A DNA stretch of 57,099 nucleotides from Mycobacterium sp. KBS0706. GTDB taxonomy: Bacteria; Pseudomonadota; Alphaproteobacteria; DSM-16000; Inquilinaceae. Below, one piece after another: positions 34,078-43,218 of the stretch. The notes beneath the pieces are model-generated. The model made no database searches. It saw nothing but the letters and a program-made list of their open reading frames with translations, and was not told where the DNA came from. The stretch covers positions 1-57,099 of the forward strand of contig NZ_VCCH02000054.1 of assembly GCF_005938675.2 (NCBI RefSeq). Direction: 5' to 3'. Positions within the stretch are counted from its first letter, which is position 1, and the number at the start of each line of letters is the position of its first letter. The position numbers and the translations under genes were made by a program.

Positions 34078-35819
34078 TTCAGCAGGACCGAGAGCAGGAT
34101 GCCGATCTTCTCACGCTTCGACAGGCGCGGCCGCACCGACCGGTCGGCATAGCCGCGGGCCTGCAGCATCTCGAAGATCCGGCGATAGCTGCGCTGCATG
34201 ATCAGCGCCGCCTTCATCCGCTTCTCCGTCCCGGCCGGCATCAGCCCGGGCAGGGCGGCGTAGAGCGGCTGGATCTCGGCCGCCAGCCGGGCGCAGACCG
34301 TGGCGATGCGCGGGTCGGCGGCGATGGCCGGGATCGGCGCGTCGGTCGGGATCCCGGCCTCGCGCAGCCAGCTCTCCGGCAGGTACAGTCGGCCCAGCCC
34401 GGCATCCTCGTCGACGTCGCGCAGGATGTTGGTCAGCTGCAGCGCCTCGCCCTGGGCCACGGCGAAGGCCTCGCTGGCCTGGTCCGGGCAGCCGAAGATC
34501 TTGACCGCCATGACGCCGACGGTGCCGGCGACGCAGCGGGCGTAATGCGCCAGCCCGGCGCGATCGGCGATCCGCACCTCGGCGGCGGCGTCGATGGTCA
34601 TGCCGTCCAGCATGCCGTCGAACTCGGCGCGCGGCAGGCCGAAGCGGCGGATCGCCCAGATCAGCTCGCGGTCCAGCGGGTCACCGCCCCCATTGGCGCC
34701 CTGGGGCCCGGCGAAGATCCGGTCCAGCCGCTCCCGCCACGCCTGCAGGTCGGCGGTCTTCTCCGCCGCCGACGCACTGGAATCGGCGATGTCGTCGACC
34801 TGCCGGCAGAAGCCGTAGACGGCGTAGATGGCGCGGCGGCCATCGGCCGGCAGGATGCGCATGCCGGACGCGAAGGAGGATTTGGCGCGGAACACCGCCA
34901 TCCGCACCAGCGCCGCATCGTCCAGCGGCCTGGCGCCGAAGGCCATGACGGAGAGGCCGGGGCGAAGCGCGCAGGCGAAATCCGGCTTGCTCAGCGCCAC
35001 CCGGGCCAGGATCGGGTCGCCCTGGCGCAGCCGGCCCGCCAGGCGTCGGGCCAGCCACAGCATGACGCTGACCTCCGCCGCCAGCGGCCGCGAGGTCAGC
35101 TGGCCGGGCAGGGTGCTGGCGGTGTCGAGCATGGCGTCGACCAGGTCGAGGCAACGGTCGAGCACCGGCCGGCGCAGCGCGGCCTGGTCCGGGGTGAAGA
35201 AGCGGTCGACGCCGCCGGCCGCCTCGATCCAGTCGATCGGCACATAGATCCGGCGCAGCTTGCGCCAATCGTCGCCGCAATCCTGCAGGTGGTTCAGGAT
35301 CTGCAGCACCGTGCACAGCGCGTCGCCGGCCGGGAAGGTCGATTCGGCCTGGCCGTGCAGCCGCAGCAGGTAGCGCCCGACCGGGTTGGCCGAATAGCGG
35401 CAATAGTCGATCAGGTCGTCCCACGTCCGGCAACTGCGGTTCTCGGAATCGCGGCGGAAGGCGACCAGCAGGTCGCGGCAGTCGACCAGGCCGACGCCGG
35501 TGGCGGCGATCGAGGCGCGCATCCGGTCGGCAGCCTCCGGCCCCCCGTGGAGCAGCCCTGCCTCTAGCGCGTCTAGCCGGGCGAGCTTTTCGGCCGTCGG
35601 CAGGGCAGGGTCGTCGCCGATATCGTCGGCGGCGCGGGCGAAGCGGTAGAAGGTGGCGATGTGCGGCCGGTGGCGTTTCGGCAGCAGCCACGACCCGACC
35701 GGGAAGTTCTCCTGGCCCGAGGTCTTCGACGCCGGCAGCTCGACGGCGTCCGCGCGGGAGGACGGGGCGCCGGCGGGCGGGGAAGAGTCGACGATGGCTC
35801 GGTCGGCCGGCACGGTCAT
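34074..35819 (-). CDS. hpnCD: HpnC-HpnD fusion, presqualene/hydroxysqualene synthase
   Basis: A 581-residue protein made of two squalene-synthase-like halves in one frame. Residues about 35-292 are HpnC (DDIGD at 65-69 and QDCGDD at 179-184 are the Asp-rich sites); residues about 303-581 are HpnD (VDDIAD at 341-346 and DVDED at 468-472). HpnD joins two farnesyl diphosphates to presqualene diphosphate, and HpnC converts that to hydroxysqualene for HpnE. They are normally adjacent separate genes; here no stop or start lies between them. ATG 35819 is the first good start. The fusion could pass presqualene diphosphate directly between the sites. Confidence 0.92.
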   Translation of the reverse strand: MTVPADRAIVDSSPPAGAPSSRADAVELPASKTSGQENFPVGSWLLPKRHRPHIATFYRFARAADDIGDDPALPTAEKLARLDALEAGLLHGGPEAADRMRASIAATGVGLVDCRDLLVAFRRDSENRSCRTWDDLIDYCRYSANPVGRYLLRLHGQAESTFPAGDALCTVLQILNHLQDCGDDWRKLRRIYVPIDWIEAAGGVDRFFTPDQAALRRPVLDRCLDLVDAMLDTASTLPGQLTSRPLAAEVSVMLWLARRLAGRLRQGDPILARVALSKPDFACALRPGLSVMAFGARPLDDAALVRMAVFRAKSSFASGMRILPADGRRAIYAVYGFCRQVDDIADSSASAAEKTADLQAWRERLDRIFAGPQGANGGGDPLDRELIWAIRRFGLPRAEFDGMLDGMTIDAAAEVRIADRAGLAHYARCVAGTVGVMAVKIFGCPDQASEAFAVAQGEALQLTNILRDVDEDAGLGRLYLPESWLREAGIPTDAPIPAIAADPRIATVCARLAAEIQPLYAALPGLMPAGTEKRMKAALIMQRSYRRIFEMLQARGYADRSVRPRLSKREKIGILLSVLLK

Positions 35820-36072
35820 GATCGCCTGTCTTGCCTCGGCCAGGGCGCTCGGAAACGGGGGTTCGGCGGCGGTTCCGCCGCACGGCCCTGGACGGGGCCA
35901 CCAGACCGCAGAGCCCCCTGAATTGTCAAGGCAAACGCCGATGACGAAGGGCCGCACGCAGGGGTGACTTACGGCTTTTTCGGTTGCGGTCGCCGGTCCG
36001 GTTCGACAGTGTCGCCGCCATGATGACAATGCCGCGACAGGCCAAGCTTCCGGCAGATCCCCGCGGGGACGA

Positions 36073-37068
36073 ATGAGCGAGATCGCCCTCGTCACCGGGG
36101 CCACCGGCTTCGTCGGCTCGGCCGTGGCCCGCGCGCTGCTGGCCGAAGGCCATCGGGTCAAGGCGCTGGTGCGCCCGAACAGCGATCGCCGCAACCTGGC
36201 CGGGCTCGACGCCGAGCCGGTGACCGGCGACCTCGACGACCCGGCCTCGCTGGCGCCGGCGCTGAAGGGCTGCACCGCGCTGTTCCATGTCGCGGCCGAC
36301 TATCGGCTGTGGGTCCGGAACCCGAAGGCGATGCTGCGCACCAATGTCGCGGGCACTGCGGCGATCCTGCGCGCCGCCGCTATGGCTGGAGTTGGCCGCG
36401 CCGTCTACACCTCGAGCGTCGCGACGCTCGGCCATCACGCCGATGGCCGGCCGGCGGACGAGACCACGATCGCGACCGAAGGCCAGATGATCGGTCTCTA
36501 CAAGCGCTCCAAATTCCTGGCCGAGGATGCGGCGCGCGAGGCGGCGGCCGCGACTGGGCTGCCGGTGGTGATCGTCAACCCCTCCACCCCGATCGGGCCG
36601 CGCGACGTCAAGCCGACCCCGACCGGGCGGATCATCGTCGAAGCCGCGACCGGCCGCATCCCGGCCTTCGTCGACACCGGGCTGAACCTGGTCCATGTCG
36701 ACGATGTCGCCCAGGGTCACCTCTCCGCCTTCGCCCGCGGCGTGCCGGGCGAGCGCTACATCCTGGGCGGCGAGGATTTCGCGCTCTCCGCCATCCTGGC
36801 CGAGATCGCCGGCCTGGTCGGCCGCAAGGCGCCGAAGATCCGGCTGCCGCTGGGGCCGATCTGGCCGGTGGCGCTGGCGGCGGAGACGGTGTCGCGCTTC
36901 ACCGGCAAGGAACCGATGGTGACGCGCGACGCGCTGCGCATGGCGCGCAAGACCATGTACTTCTCCTCGGACAAGGCCCGGGGCGCGCTGGACTACCGGC
37001 CGCGGCCGGCACGGCAGGCCCTGGTCGATGCGCTCGACTGGTTCCGGGCCAATGGCTACCTGACATGA
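36073..37068 (+). CDS. hpnA: HpnA, hopanoid-associated NAD-dependent sugar epimerase
   Basis: A 331-residue extended short-chain dehydrogenase. TGATGFVG at residues 8-15 binds NAD(P); the catalytic pair is in YKRSK (about 140-144) with TSSVATLG before it. HpnA acts on hopanoid side-chain sugars. It is the first gene of the plus-strand hopanoid operon, 253 bp from the divergent hpnC-hpnD gene, and its TGA overlaps the hpnB ATG. Confidence 0.92.
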   Translation: MSEIALVTGATGFVGSAVARALLAEGHRVKALVRPNSDRRNLAGLDAEPVTGDLDDPASLAPALKGCTALFHVAADYRLWVRNPKAMLRTNVAGTAAILRAAAMAGVGRAVYTSSVATLGHHADGRPADETTIATEGQMIGLYKRSKFLAEDAAREAAAATGLPVVIVNPSTPIGPRDVKPTPTGRIIVEAATGRIPAFVDTGLNLVHVDDVAQGHLSAFARGVPGERYILGGEDFALSAILAEIAGLVGRKAPKIRLPLGPIWPVALAAETVSRFTGKEPMVTRDALRMARKTMYFSSDKARGALDYRPRPARQALVDALDWFRANGYLT

Positions 37069-38246
37069 TCGGCCTGATCCTCGCTTTCGCGAGTCTCGCC
37101 GCGTGGCTCAAGCTGTGGCTGGCCCAGGGCCGGTTCTGGGAGACCGCGACCGCACCCGCCGCGCCGCCGCCGGCCGAATGGCCCGGCGTGGTCGTGGTGA
37201 TCCCGGCGCGCAACGAGGCCGAGGGCATCGGCGCCGCGGTCGGCTCGCATCTGCGCCAGGCCTATCCGGGGCGGCTGCAGGTGGTGGTGGTCGACGACCA
37301 GTCGACCGACGGCACTGCCGATCTCGCCCGGGCCGCGGCGGAGGCGGCGGGCGCGCCCGACCGCCTGACCGTGATCTCCGGCGCGCCGCTGCCGCCCGGC
37401 TGGGTCGGCAAGATGTGGGCGGTGTCGCAGGGCATCGCGGCGGCGGAGCGGGCCGACCCCGAGGCGCGCTGGATCCTGCTGACCGACGGCGACATCGTCC
37501 ACCGGCCGGCCAACGTGGCGCAGCTGGTGGCGCGCGGCGAGGCCGATGGGCTCGAGCTGGTGTCGCTGATGGTGCGGCTGCGCTGCCTCGACTTCGCCGA
37601 GCGCTGGCTGGTGCCGCCCTTCGTCTTCTTCTTCAAGATGCTGTACCCCTTCGCCTGGGTGAACCGGTCGGACAAGGCCACCGCGGGCGCGGCCGGCGGC
37701 TGCATGCTGGTGCGGCGCGAGGCCCTGGCTCGGATCGGCGGCATCGCCGCCATCCGCGACGCGCTGATCGACGACTGCACCCTGGCGGCGGCGCTCAAGC
37801 GCGACGGCCGGATCCGGCTCGACCTCACCGACGAGGCGGAGAGCCTGCGCGTCTATGGCGATGTCGGCGAGATCTGGCGCATGGTCGCCCGCACCGCCTA
37901 CACCCAGCTGCGCTATTCGCCCTGGCTGCTGCTCGGCACCGTCGCCGGCCTGATCGTCACCTATGTCGCGCCGCCGGCCCTGACGATCCTGGGGGAGGGG
38001 GCGGCGCGCTATGTCGCCCTGGCCGCCTGGGCGATCATGATCGGCATCTACGTGCCGATGCTGCGCTTCTACCGGCGCTCGCCGCTGTGGGCGCCCTTCC
38101 TGCCGCTTGCCGCGGTGGTGTATCTCGGCGCCACCATCGATTCGGCGCGGCGCCACTGGGCCGGTGTCGGCGGGGCCTGGAAGGGCCGCGTCTACGACCA
38201 GCCCGGCGCCTCCCTGTCCCGTCAGCCGTCAGATCCGTCCCCATGA
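37065..38246 (+). CDS. hpnB: HpnB, hopanoid-associated glycosyltransferase
   Basis: A 393-residue family-2 glycosyltransferase. An N-terminal membrane segment (1-20) precedes the GT-A domain with VVVIPARNEAEGI (about 43-55), VVVDDQSTDGTADLA and the metal-site LLTDGDIVH (about 140-148); GGCMLVRREAL and DDCTLAAALKRDGRI follow. The last 110 residues hold three or four membrane segments. Start and stop overlap hpnA and shc as ATGA. Confidence 0.9.
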   Translation: MIGLILAFASLAAWLKLWLAQGRFWETATAPAAPPPAEWPGVVVVIPARNEAEGIGAAVGSHLRQAYPGRLQVVVVDDQSTDGTADLARAAAEAAGAPDRLTVISGAPLPPGWVGKMWAVSQGIAAAERADPEARWILLTDGDIVHRPANVAQLVARGEADGLELVSLMVRLRCLDFAERWLVPPFVFFFKMLYPFAWVNRSDKATAGAAGGCMLVRREALARIGGIAAIRDALIDDCTLAAALKRDGRIRLDLTDEAESLRVYGDVGEIWRMVARTAYTQLRYSPWLLLGTVAGLIVTYVAPPALTILGEGAARYVALAAWAIMIGIYVPMLRFYRRSPLWAPFLPLAAVVYLGATIDSARRHWAGVGGAWKGRVYDQPGASLSRQPSDPSP

Positions 38247-40198
38247 CCATCTCCAGCCCTTCCTTCCAGAGCGAAGACCTCGCCGGGCCTACCCGCGCCA
38301 GCCTCGACGATGCGATCGGCCGCGGCGTCGGCGGGCTGCTCGGCCTGCAGCGTGAGGACGGCCACTGGGCCTTCATCCTGGAGGCCGACGCCACCATCCC
38401 GGCCGAGTACATCCTGCTGAAGCACTTCCTCGGCGTGGTCGACCGGGAGAAGGAGGCGCTGCTGGCAACCTATATCCGCAGCATCCAGTCGAAGGTGCAT
38501 GACGGCTGGCCGCTATGGCATGACGGCCCGCTCAACATCAGCGCCAGCGTGAAGGCCTATTTCGCGCTGAAGGCGGCGGGCGACGACCCGGACGCGCCAC
38601 ATATGGCCCGCGCCCGCGCCGCCATTCTGGCCGCCGGCGGCGCCGCGCGCTCCAACGTCTTCACCCGCATCCTGTTGGCGCTGTTCGAGCAGGTGCCGTG
38701 GCGCGCCGTGCCGGTGATGCCGGTGCAGATCATGGTGCTGCCGTCCTGGTTCCCGTTCCAGCTCAACAAGGTGTCGTATTGGAGCCGCACGGTGATCGTG
38801 CCGCTCTTGGTGATCATGGCGAAGAAGCCGCGTCCGGTGAATCCCGGGGCGCTGTCGATCCAGGAGCTGATGGTCGAGCCGCCGGAGCAGGTGAAGAACT
38901 GGCATGTCCATGTCGACGGCACTTTCTGGGGCCGGTTCTTCCGTCGCCTGGATGGCGTGCTGCGGCCGATCGAGCTGTTCTTCCCGCGCCGGCAGAAATC
39001 GATTGAGAAGGCGGTCGCTTTCGTCACCGAGAGGCTGAACGGCGAGGACGGGCTGGGCGCGATCTACCCGGCCATGGCCAATTCCGTGATGATGTTCAAA
39101 TGCCTCGGCTATGCAGACGACCATCCGGACCTGAAGATCGCCTGGGCCTCGGTGGAAAAGCTGGTCGACACGGTCGACGGCGTGACTTACGCGCAGCCCT
39201 GCCTGTCGCCGGTCTGGGACACGGCGCTGACCGCGCATGCGCTGCTGGAATCCGACGACCCTGAGGCGGTGGCCCGGGCGAAGCGGGGGCTCGACTGGCT
39301 GGTGCCGCGCCAGGTGCTGGACGTCAAGGGCGACTGGGCCGAGCGCCGGCCCGACGTGCGGCCGGGCGGCTGGGCCTTCCAGTACAACAACGCGCATTAT
39401 CCGGACCTCGACGACACTGCGGTCGTGGTCATGGCCATGCACCGGGCCGACCCGGAGCGCTATCGCGAGGCGATCGACCGCGGCGTCGAATGGCTGCTCG
39501 GACTGCAGAGCAAGAATGGCGGCTGGGCGGCCTTCGAGGTCGACAACACCTATCACTACCTCAACCACATTCCCTTCGCCGACCATGGCGCGCTCTTGGA
39601 CCCGCCGACCTCCGACGTGACGGCGCGCTGCCTCAGCATGCTGGGCCAGCTCGGCCGGCGCATCGACGACCCGGCGGTGGCGCGCGGCGTGGAGTTCCTG
39701 CGCCAGGAGCAGGAGCGTGACGGTTCCTGGTTCGGGCGCTGGGGCACCAACTACATCTACGGCACCTGGTCGGTGCTATGCGCCTTGAATGCGATCGCGA
39801 TGGACCCGCAGGACCCGATGATCCGCCGGGCCGTCGACTGGCTCGCGGCGCAGCAGCGCGAGGATGGCGGCTGGGGCGAAAGCGGCGACAGCTATTACGA
39901 GGGTAAGCCGGAGATGACGCCGGCCACCTCGACCGCGTCGCAGACCGCCTGGGCAGTGCTGGGGCTGATGGCAGTGGGCGAGGCGGGGCATCCGGCGGTC
40001 GAACGCGGCGTCGCCTGGCTGTCGGCGCATCAGCGCGCGGACGGGCTGTGGGACGAGCCGAGCTTCACCGCAGTCGGCTTCCCGCGCGTGTTCTACCTGC
40101 GCTACCACGGCTACCCGGCCTTCTTCCCGACCTGGGCCCTGTCCCGCTATCGCCGCCTGCGCGACAGCAACAGCGGCCGGGTCGAGGTCGGGATGTGA
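38243..40198 (+). CDS. shc: Squalene-hopene cyclase (HpnF)
   Basis: A 651-residue monotopic membrane enzyme that cyclises squalene to hopene and hopanol. The protonating motif DLDDTA is at residues 388-393 and several QW repeats are visible (GGLLGLQREDGHWAF near 31-45, GLQSKNGGWAAFE, EQERDGSWFGRWG, QQREDGGWGES). Length is normal. It starts inside the last codons of hpnB. This is the key enzyme that makes the organism a hopanoid producer. Confidence 0.97.
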   Translation: MTISSPSFQSEDLAGPTRASLDDAIGRGVGGLLGLQREDGHWAFILEADATIPAEYILLKHFLGVVDREKEALLATYIRSIQSKVHDGWPLWHDGPLNISASVKAYFALKAAGDDPDAPHMARARAAILAAGGAARSNVFTRILLALFEQVPWRAVPVMPVQIMVLPSWFPFQLNKVSYWSRTVIVPLLVIMAKKPRPVNPGALSIQELMVEPPEQVKNWHVHVDGTFWGRFFRRLDGVLRPIELFFPRRQKSIEKAVAFVTERLNGEDGLGAIYPAMANSVMMFKCLGYADDHPDLKIAWASVEKLVDTVDGVTYAQPCLSPVWDTALTAHALLESDDPEAVARAKRGLDWLVPRQVLDVKGDWAERRPDVRPGGWAFQYNNAHYPDLDDTAVVVMAMHRADPERYREAIDRGVEWLLGLQSKNGGWAAFEVDNTYHYLNHIPFADHGALLDPPTSDVTARCLSMLGQLGRRIDDPAVARGVEFLRQEQERDGSWFGRWGTNYIYGTWSVLCALNAIAMDPQDPMIRRAVDWLAAQQREDGGWGESGDSYYEGKPEMTPATSTASQTAWAVLGLMAVGEAGHPAVERGVAWLSAHQRADGLWDEPSFTAVGFPRVFYLRYHGYPAFFPTWALSRYRRLRDSNSGRVEVGM

Positions 40199-40280
40199 GA
40201 GACCACCCGGAATCGCGCCGGCGCGGCCACCTGACGGCTGGCGGGCTGTCTCTTCTGCAAGCAACTCAGCCCTCTTTAGT

Positions 40281-40442
40281 CCCCCCTCCCCTTGCGGGAG
40301 GGGGGCAGGGGGAGGGGGTTGTCGATCGAAAGGCGCCCACGCCTGAGCGGCGGAACGGATTATCTTTTGGGGCAGAATGCGCCGGTCTGCTTTGGCGGCA
40401 CGAACCCCCTCCCCCTACCCCCCTCCCGCGAGGGGAGGGGGG
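40281..40442. repeat. 162-bp inverted-repeat element with C/G-rich arms
   Basis: The 40-base arms 40281-40320 and 40403-40442 match at 38 of 40 positions in inverted orientation. Each arm is C-rich then G-rich around TTGCGGG or CCCGCGA and so folds by itself. It sits in the 271-bp gap between shc and hpnG and would form a strong hairpin in the hopanoid mRNA. The 82-bp loop has no credible gene. Confidence 0.75.
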
Positions 40443-40469
40443 ACACACAAAAGAAACTGGGCCGTTCGC

Positions 40470-41129
40470 ATGCTCGGCATCCTGACCGGACTGGCGCGGG
40501 AGGCGGAGATCGCGCGGCGGATCTCGCCGCTGGTCGCCTGCGCGGCCAGCGATCCGGCCCGGGCAGAGCAGCTGGCGCGAGACCTCGTCGGCAGCGGCGC
40601 CACAGCGCTGCTCAGCTTCGGCATCGCCGGCGGGTTGGCGCCGGAGCTGGCGACCGGGGCTTTGGTGATCGGCACAGCCGTGGCGACGGGCGCAGTGGCC
40701 TATCCTTGCGATCCGGACCTGGCGGCGCGGCTCGCAGCGGCCCTGCCGGGCGCCACTCGTGGGGATGTCTGGGGCGGCGACCTCATCGTCGACACCGCCG
40801 CGGCCAAGGCCCGGCTGTACCGCGATAGCGGCGCCGTCATCGTCGATCTGGAAAGCGCCGCGGTCGCGCAGGCCGCTACGGAAGCGGGGTTGCCCTTCGG
40901 CGTGCTGCGGGCCGTGGCCGACCCGGCGGCGCATGGCTTGCCGCCGGCGGCTCTGGTCGGCCTCGACAGCGAGGGACGCCCGGCGATCGGGCCGGTGCTG
41001 CGGGCTCTGGCCCGCAGCCCTGGTCAGCTGCCGGCGCTGATCCGCCTGGGGCGGCAGAGCAGCGCGGCGATGGCGGCGCTACTTGCCGCCGCCGGCGCCC
41101 TTGGCCGCGACCTTCGGGGTGTGCCGTAG
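40470..41129 (+). CDS. hpnG: HpnG, adenosylhopane nucleosidase/phosphorylase
   Basis: A 219-residue nucleoside-phosphorylase-fold protein. GGLAPELATGALVIG (about 55-69) and VDLESAAVAQAATEAGLPF (about 127-145, with the base-region glutamate) fit HpnG, which releases adenine from adenosylhopane to give ribosylhopane. ATG 40470 begins the conserved part; an in-frame start further up (40377) lies in the inverted repeat. The 3' end overlaps the convergent hpnH gene by 51 bases. Confidence 0.9.
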   Translation: MLGILTGLAREAEIARRISPLVACAASDPARAEQLARDLVGSGATALLSFGIAGGLAPELATGALVIGTAVATGAVAYPCDPDLAARLAAALPGATRGDVWGGDLIVDTAAAKARLYRDSGAVIVDLESAAVAQAATEAGLPFGVLRAVADPAAHGLPPAALVGLDSEGRPAIGPVLRALARSPGQLPALIRLGRQSSAAMAALLAAAGALGRDLRGVP

Positions 41130-42230
41130 CTTCTCCAGCGCCTTCTGGACGTGGGAGGAGAACACGAACTCGGCCGGGCGCTGCCGCTCAAGCGAGATCT
41201 CCGGCGCCATCGGCCCTTCGGTGCGGATGCCGCGCATGCCGACAATGAAGGCCTTCAGCGGGTTGCGGAACATGTCCTTCACCGCGCTGGCCTCATAGCC
41301 CGAATGCACCATGCAGTTGGCGCACTTCTCATAATTGCCGGTGCCGTACTTGTCCCAGTCCGTCTCCTCCATCAGCTCCTTGTAGGTCTGGGCGTAGCCC
41401 TCGCCGAGGAGGTAGCAGGGACGCTGCCAGCCGAAATAGGTGCGGGTCGGGTTGCCCCAGGGCGTGCAGTGGTACGTCTGGTTGCCGGCCAGGAAGTCGA
41501 GGAACATCGACGACTGGCTGAACGACCAGCGCTTGCCGCTGTCGCCGCGCTTGAAGATGTCGCGGAACAGCTGCTTGGTGGTCTGGCGGTTCAGGAAGTG
41601 CTGCTGGTCCGGCGCCCGCTCATAGGCGTAGCCGGGCGACACGGTGATGGCATCGACGCCCATCGCCTTGACGTCGTCGAAGAAGTTCGCGACGCGCTCG
41701 GGATCGGCGTTGTTGAACAGGGTGCAGTTGATGTTGACGCGGAAGCCGCGGGCCTTGGCGGCCTTGATCGCCTTCACCGCTCGGTCGTAGACGCCGTCCT
41801 GGCACACCGACCGGTCGTGGTCCTCGCGGTCGCCGTCGAGATGCACCGACCAGATCAGGAACGGGCTCGGCTTGTACTGATCGAGCTTCTTCTCCATCAG
41901 CAGCGCGTTGGTGCACAGATAGACGTATTTCTTGCGGTCGATGATGCCCTGCACCACCTCCGCCATCTCCTTGTGCAGCAGCGGCTCGCCGCCGGCGATC
42001 GAGACCACCGGCACCCCCGAATCATCCACCGCCTGCAGGCAGTCGGCCACCGACAGGCGCTGGTTCAGGATCTCGTCCGGGTAGTCGATCTTGCCGCAGC
42101 CGGCGCAGGCTAGGTTGCAGCGGAACAGCGGTTCCAGCATCAGAACCATCGGGTACCGCTTGGTGCCCATCAGGTGGTTCTTCAGAAGGTAAGCGCCGAT
42201 ACGGATCTGCTGTTGAAGCGGGATACCCAT
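41079..42230 (-). CDS. hpnH: HpnH, radical SAM adenosylhopane synthase
   Basis: A 383-residue radical SAM enzyme that joins the adenosyl radical to diploptene, giving adenosylhopane, the first step to extended hopanoids. The CxxxCxxC cluster site is C38, C42 and C45 (RCNLACAGCGKIDYP), and GGEPLLHKE follows at about 94-102. A C-terminal set of cysteines (CTPWG, CYLLGEG, CANCMVHSG) is typical. ATG 42230 gives the usual MGIPLQQQ start; an upstream in-frame start adds 13 residues. The tail past residue 370 is K/G-rich and overlaps hpnG. Confidence 0.95.
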   Translation of the reverse strand: MGIPLQQQIRIGAYLLKNHLMGTKRYPMVLMLEPLFRCNLACAGCGKIDYPDEILNQRLSVADCLQAVDDSGVPVVSIAGGEPLLHKEMAEVVQGIIDRKKYVYLCTNALLMEKKLDQYKPSPFLIWSVHLDGDREDHDRSVCQDGVYDRAVKAIKAAKARGFRVNINCTLFNNADPERVANFFDDVKAMGVDAITVSPGYAYERAPDQQHFLNRQTTKQLFRDIFKRGDSGKRWSFSQSSMFLDFLAGNQTYHCTPWGNPTRTYFGWQRPCYLLGEGYAQTYKELMEETDWDKYGTGNYEKCANCMVHSGYEASAVKDMFRNPLKAFIVGMRGIRTEGPMAPEISLERQRPAEFVFSSHVQKALEKLRHTPKVAAKGAGGGK

Positions 42231-42279
42231 GGGGACCTTCGCAAAACTGTCGGCTGAAACCCGAGCCAAGCGACACTGC

Positions 42280-43218
42280 CTACTCGGCAGGCACCGGTGC
42301 GGTCAATTGGGATGGCAGGCGGAAACGGATATTCTCATCGACGCCCTGCAGCGTCGAGACCTCGACTTCGCCATAACGTCGCAGGGTCTCGACCAGCTCC
42401 TGCACCAGGCTGTCGGGGGCGGAGGCGCCGGCGGTGATGCCCACGGCCTCCTTGCCCGCCAGCCAGGCCGGATCCAGCGCCGAGGCGTCGTCGATCAGAT
42501 AGCTCGGCACGCCGAGCTCGGCCCCGATCTCGCGCAGGCGGTTCGAGTTCGAGCTGTTGCGGGCGCCGATCACCAGCAGCACGTCGACCATTTGCGCCAG
42601 CTCGCGCACCGCCCCCTGGCGGTTCTGGGTGGCGTAGCAGATGTCCTTGGTGTCCGGCCCGACGATCGCCGGGAACTTCGCCGTCAGCGCGTCGATCACC
42701 GCCTTGGTATCGTCGACGCTGAGCGTGGTCTGGGTGATGTAGGAGACCCGCTCCGGATCCGGCACCTCGAGCGCCGCGACCTCCTCGACTGTCGAGATCA
42801 GGGTGACGCCGCCGGGGATCTGCCCGGTGGTGCCCTCGACCTCGGCATGGCCGGCATGGCCGATCAGGATGACGGTGCGGTCCTGCGCCGCGTATTTGCG
42901 GCCTTCGATATGCACCTTCGACACCAGCGGGCAGGTCGCATCGATCACCTGCAGCCCACGCTGTGCCGCATCGTTCTCCACCGATCGGGCGACGCCATGC
43001 GCGCTGAAGATCGTGATGCTGCCGGCCGGCACCTCGTCCAGCTCGTCGACGAAGCGGGCGCCCTTCGCCCGCAGGCTCTCGACCACGTGCCGGTTGTGCA
43101 CGATCTCGTGCCGGACATAGACAGGCTGGCCATAGATCTCCAGCGCGCGCTCGACGATCTCGATCGCGCGCTCGACGCCGGCGCAAAAGCCTCGCGGCTG
43201 GGCCAAGATGATCCGCAT
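42280..43218 (-). CDS. ispH: 4-hydroxy-3-methylbut-2-enyl diphosphate reductase IspH
   Basis: A 312-residue iron-sulfur enzyme, the last step of the MEP pathway, making IPP and DMAPP for isoprenoids including squalene. Cluster cysteines are C12 (QPRGFCAGV), one in DATCPLVSKVH (about 96) and one in KDICYATQNRQ (about 195); E126-region HAEVEGT and the histidine in HEIVHN are also present. The cluster is oxygen-sensitive, which fits the FNR-type box 130 bp upstream. It lies 49 bases ahead of hpnH and is likely co-transcribed with it. Confidence 0.95.
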   Translation of the reverse strand: MRIILAQPRGFCAGVERAIEIVERALEIYGQPVYVRHEIVHNRHVVESLRAKGARFVDELDEVPAGSITIFSAHGVARSVENDAAQRGLQVIDATCPLVSKVHIEGRKYAAQDRTVILIGHAGHAEVEGTTGQIPGGVTLISTVEEVAALEVPDPERVSYITQTTLSVDDTKAVIDALTAKFPAIVGPDTKDICYATQNRQGAVRELAQMVDVLLVIGARNSSNSNRLREIGAELGVPSYLIDDASALDPAWLAGKEAVGITAGASAPDSLVQELVETLRRYGEVEVSTLQGVDENIRFRLPSQLTAPVPAE

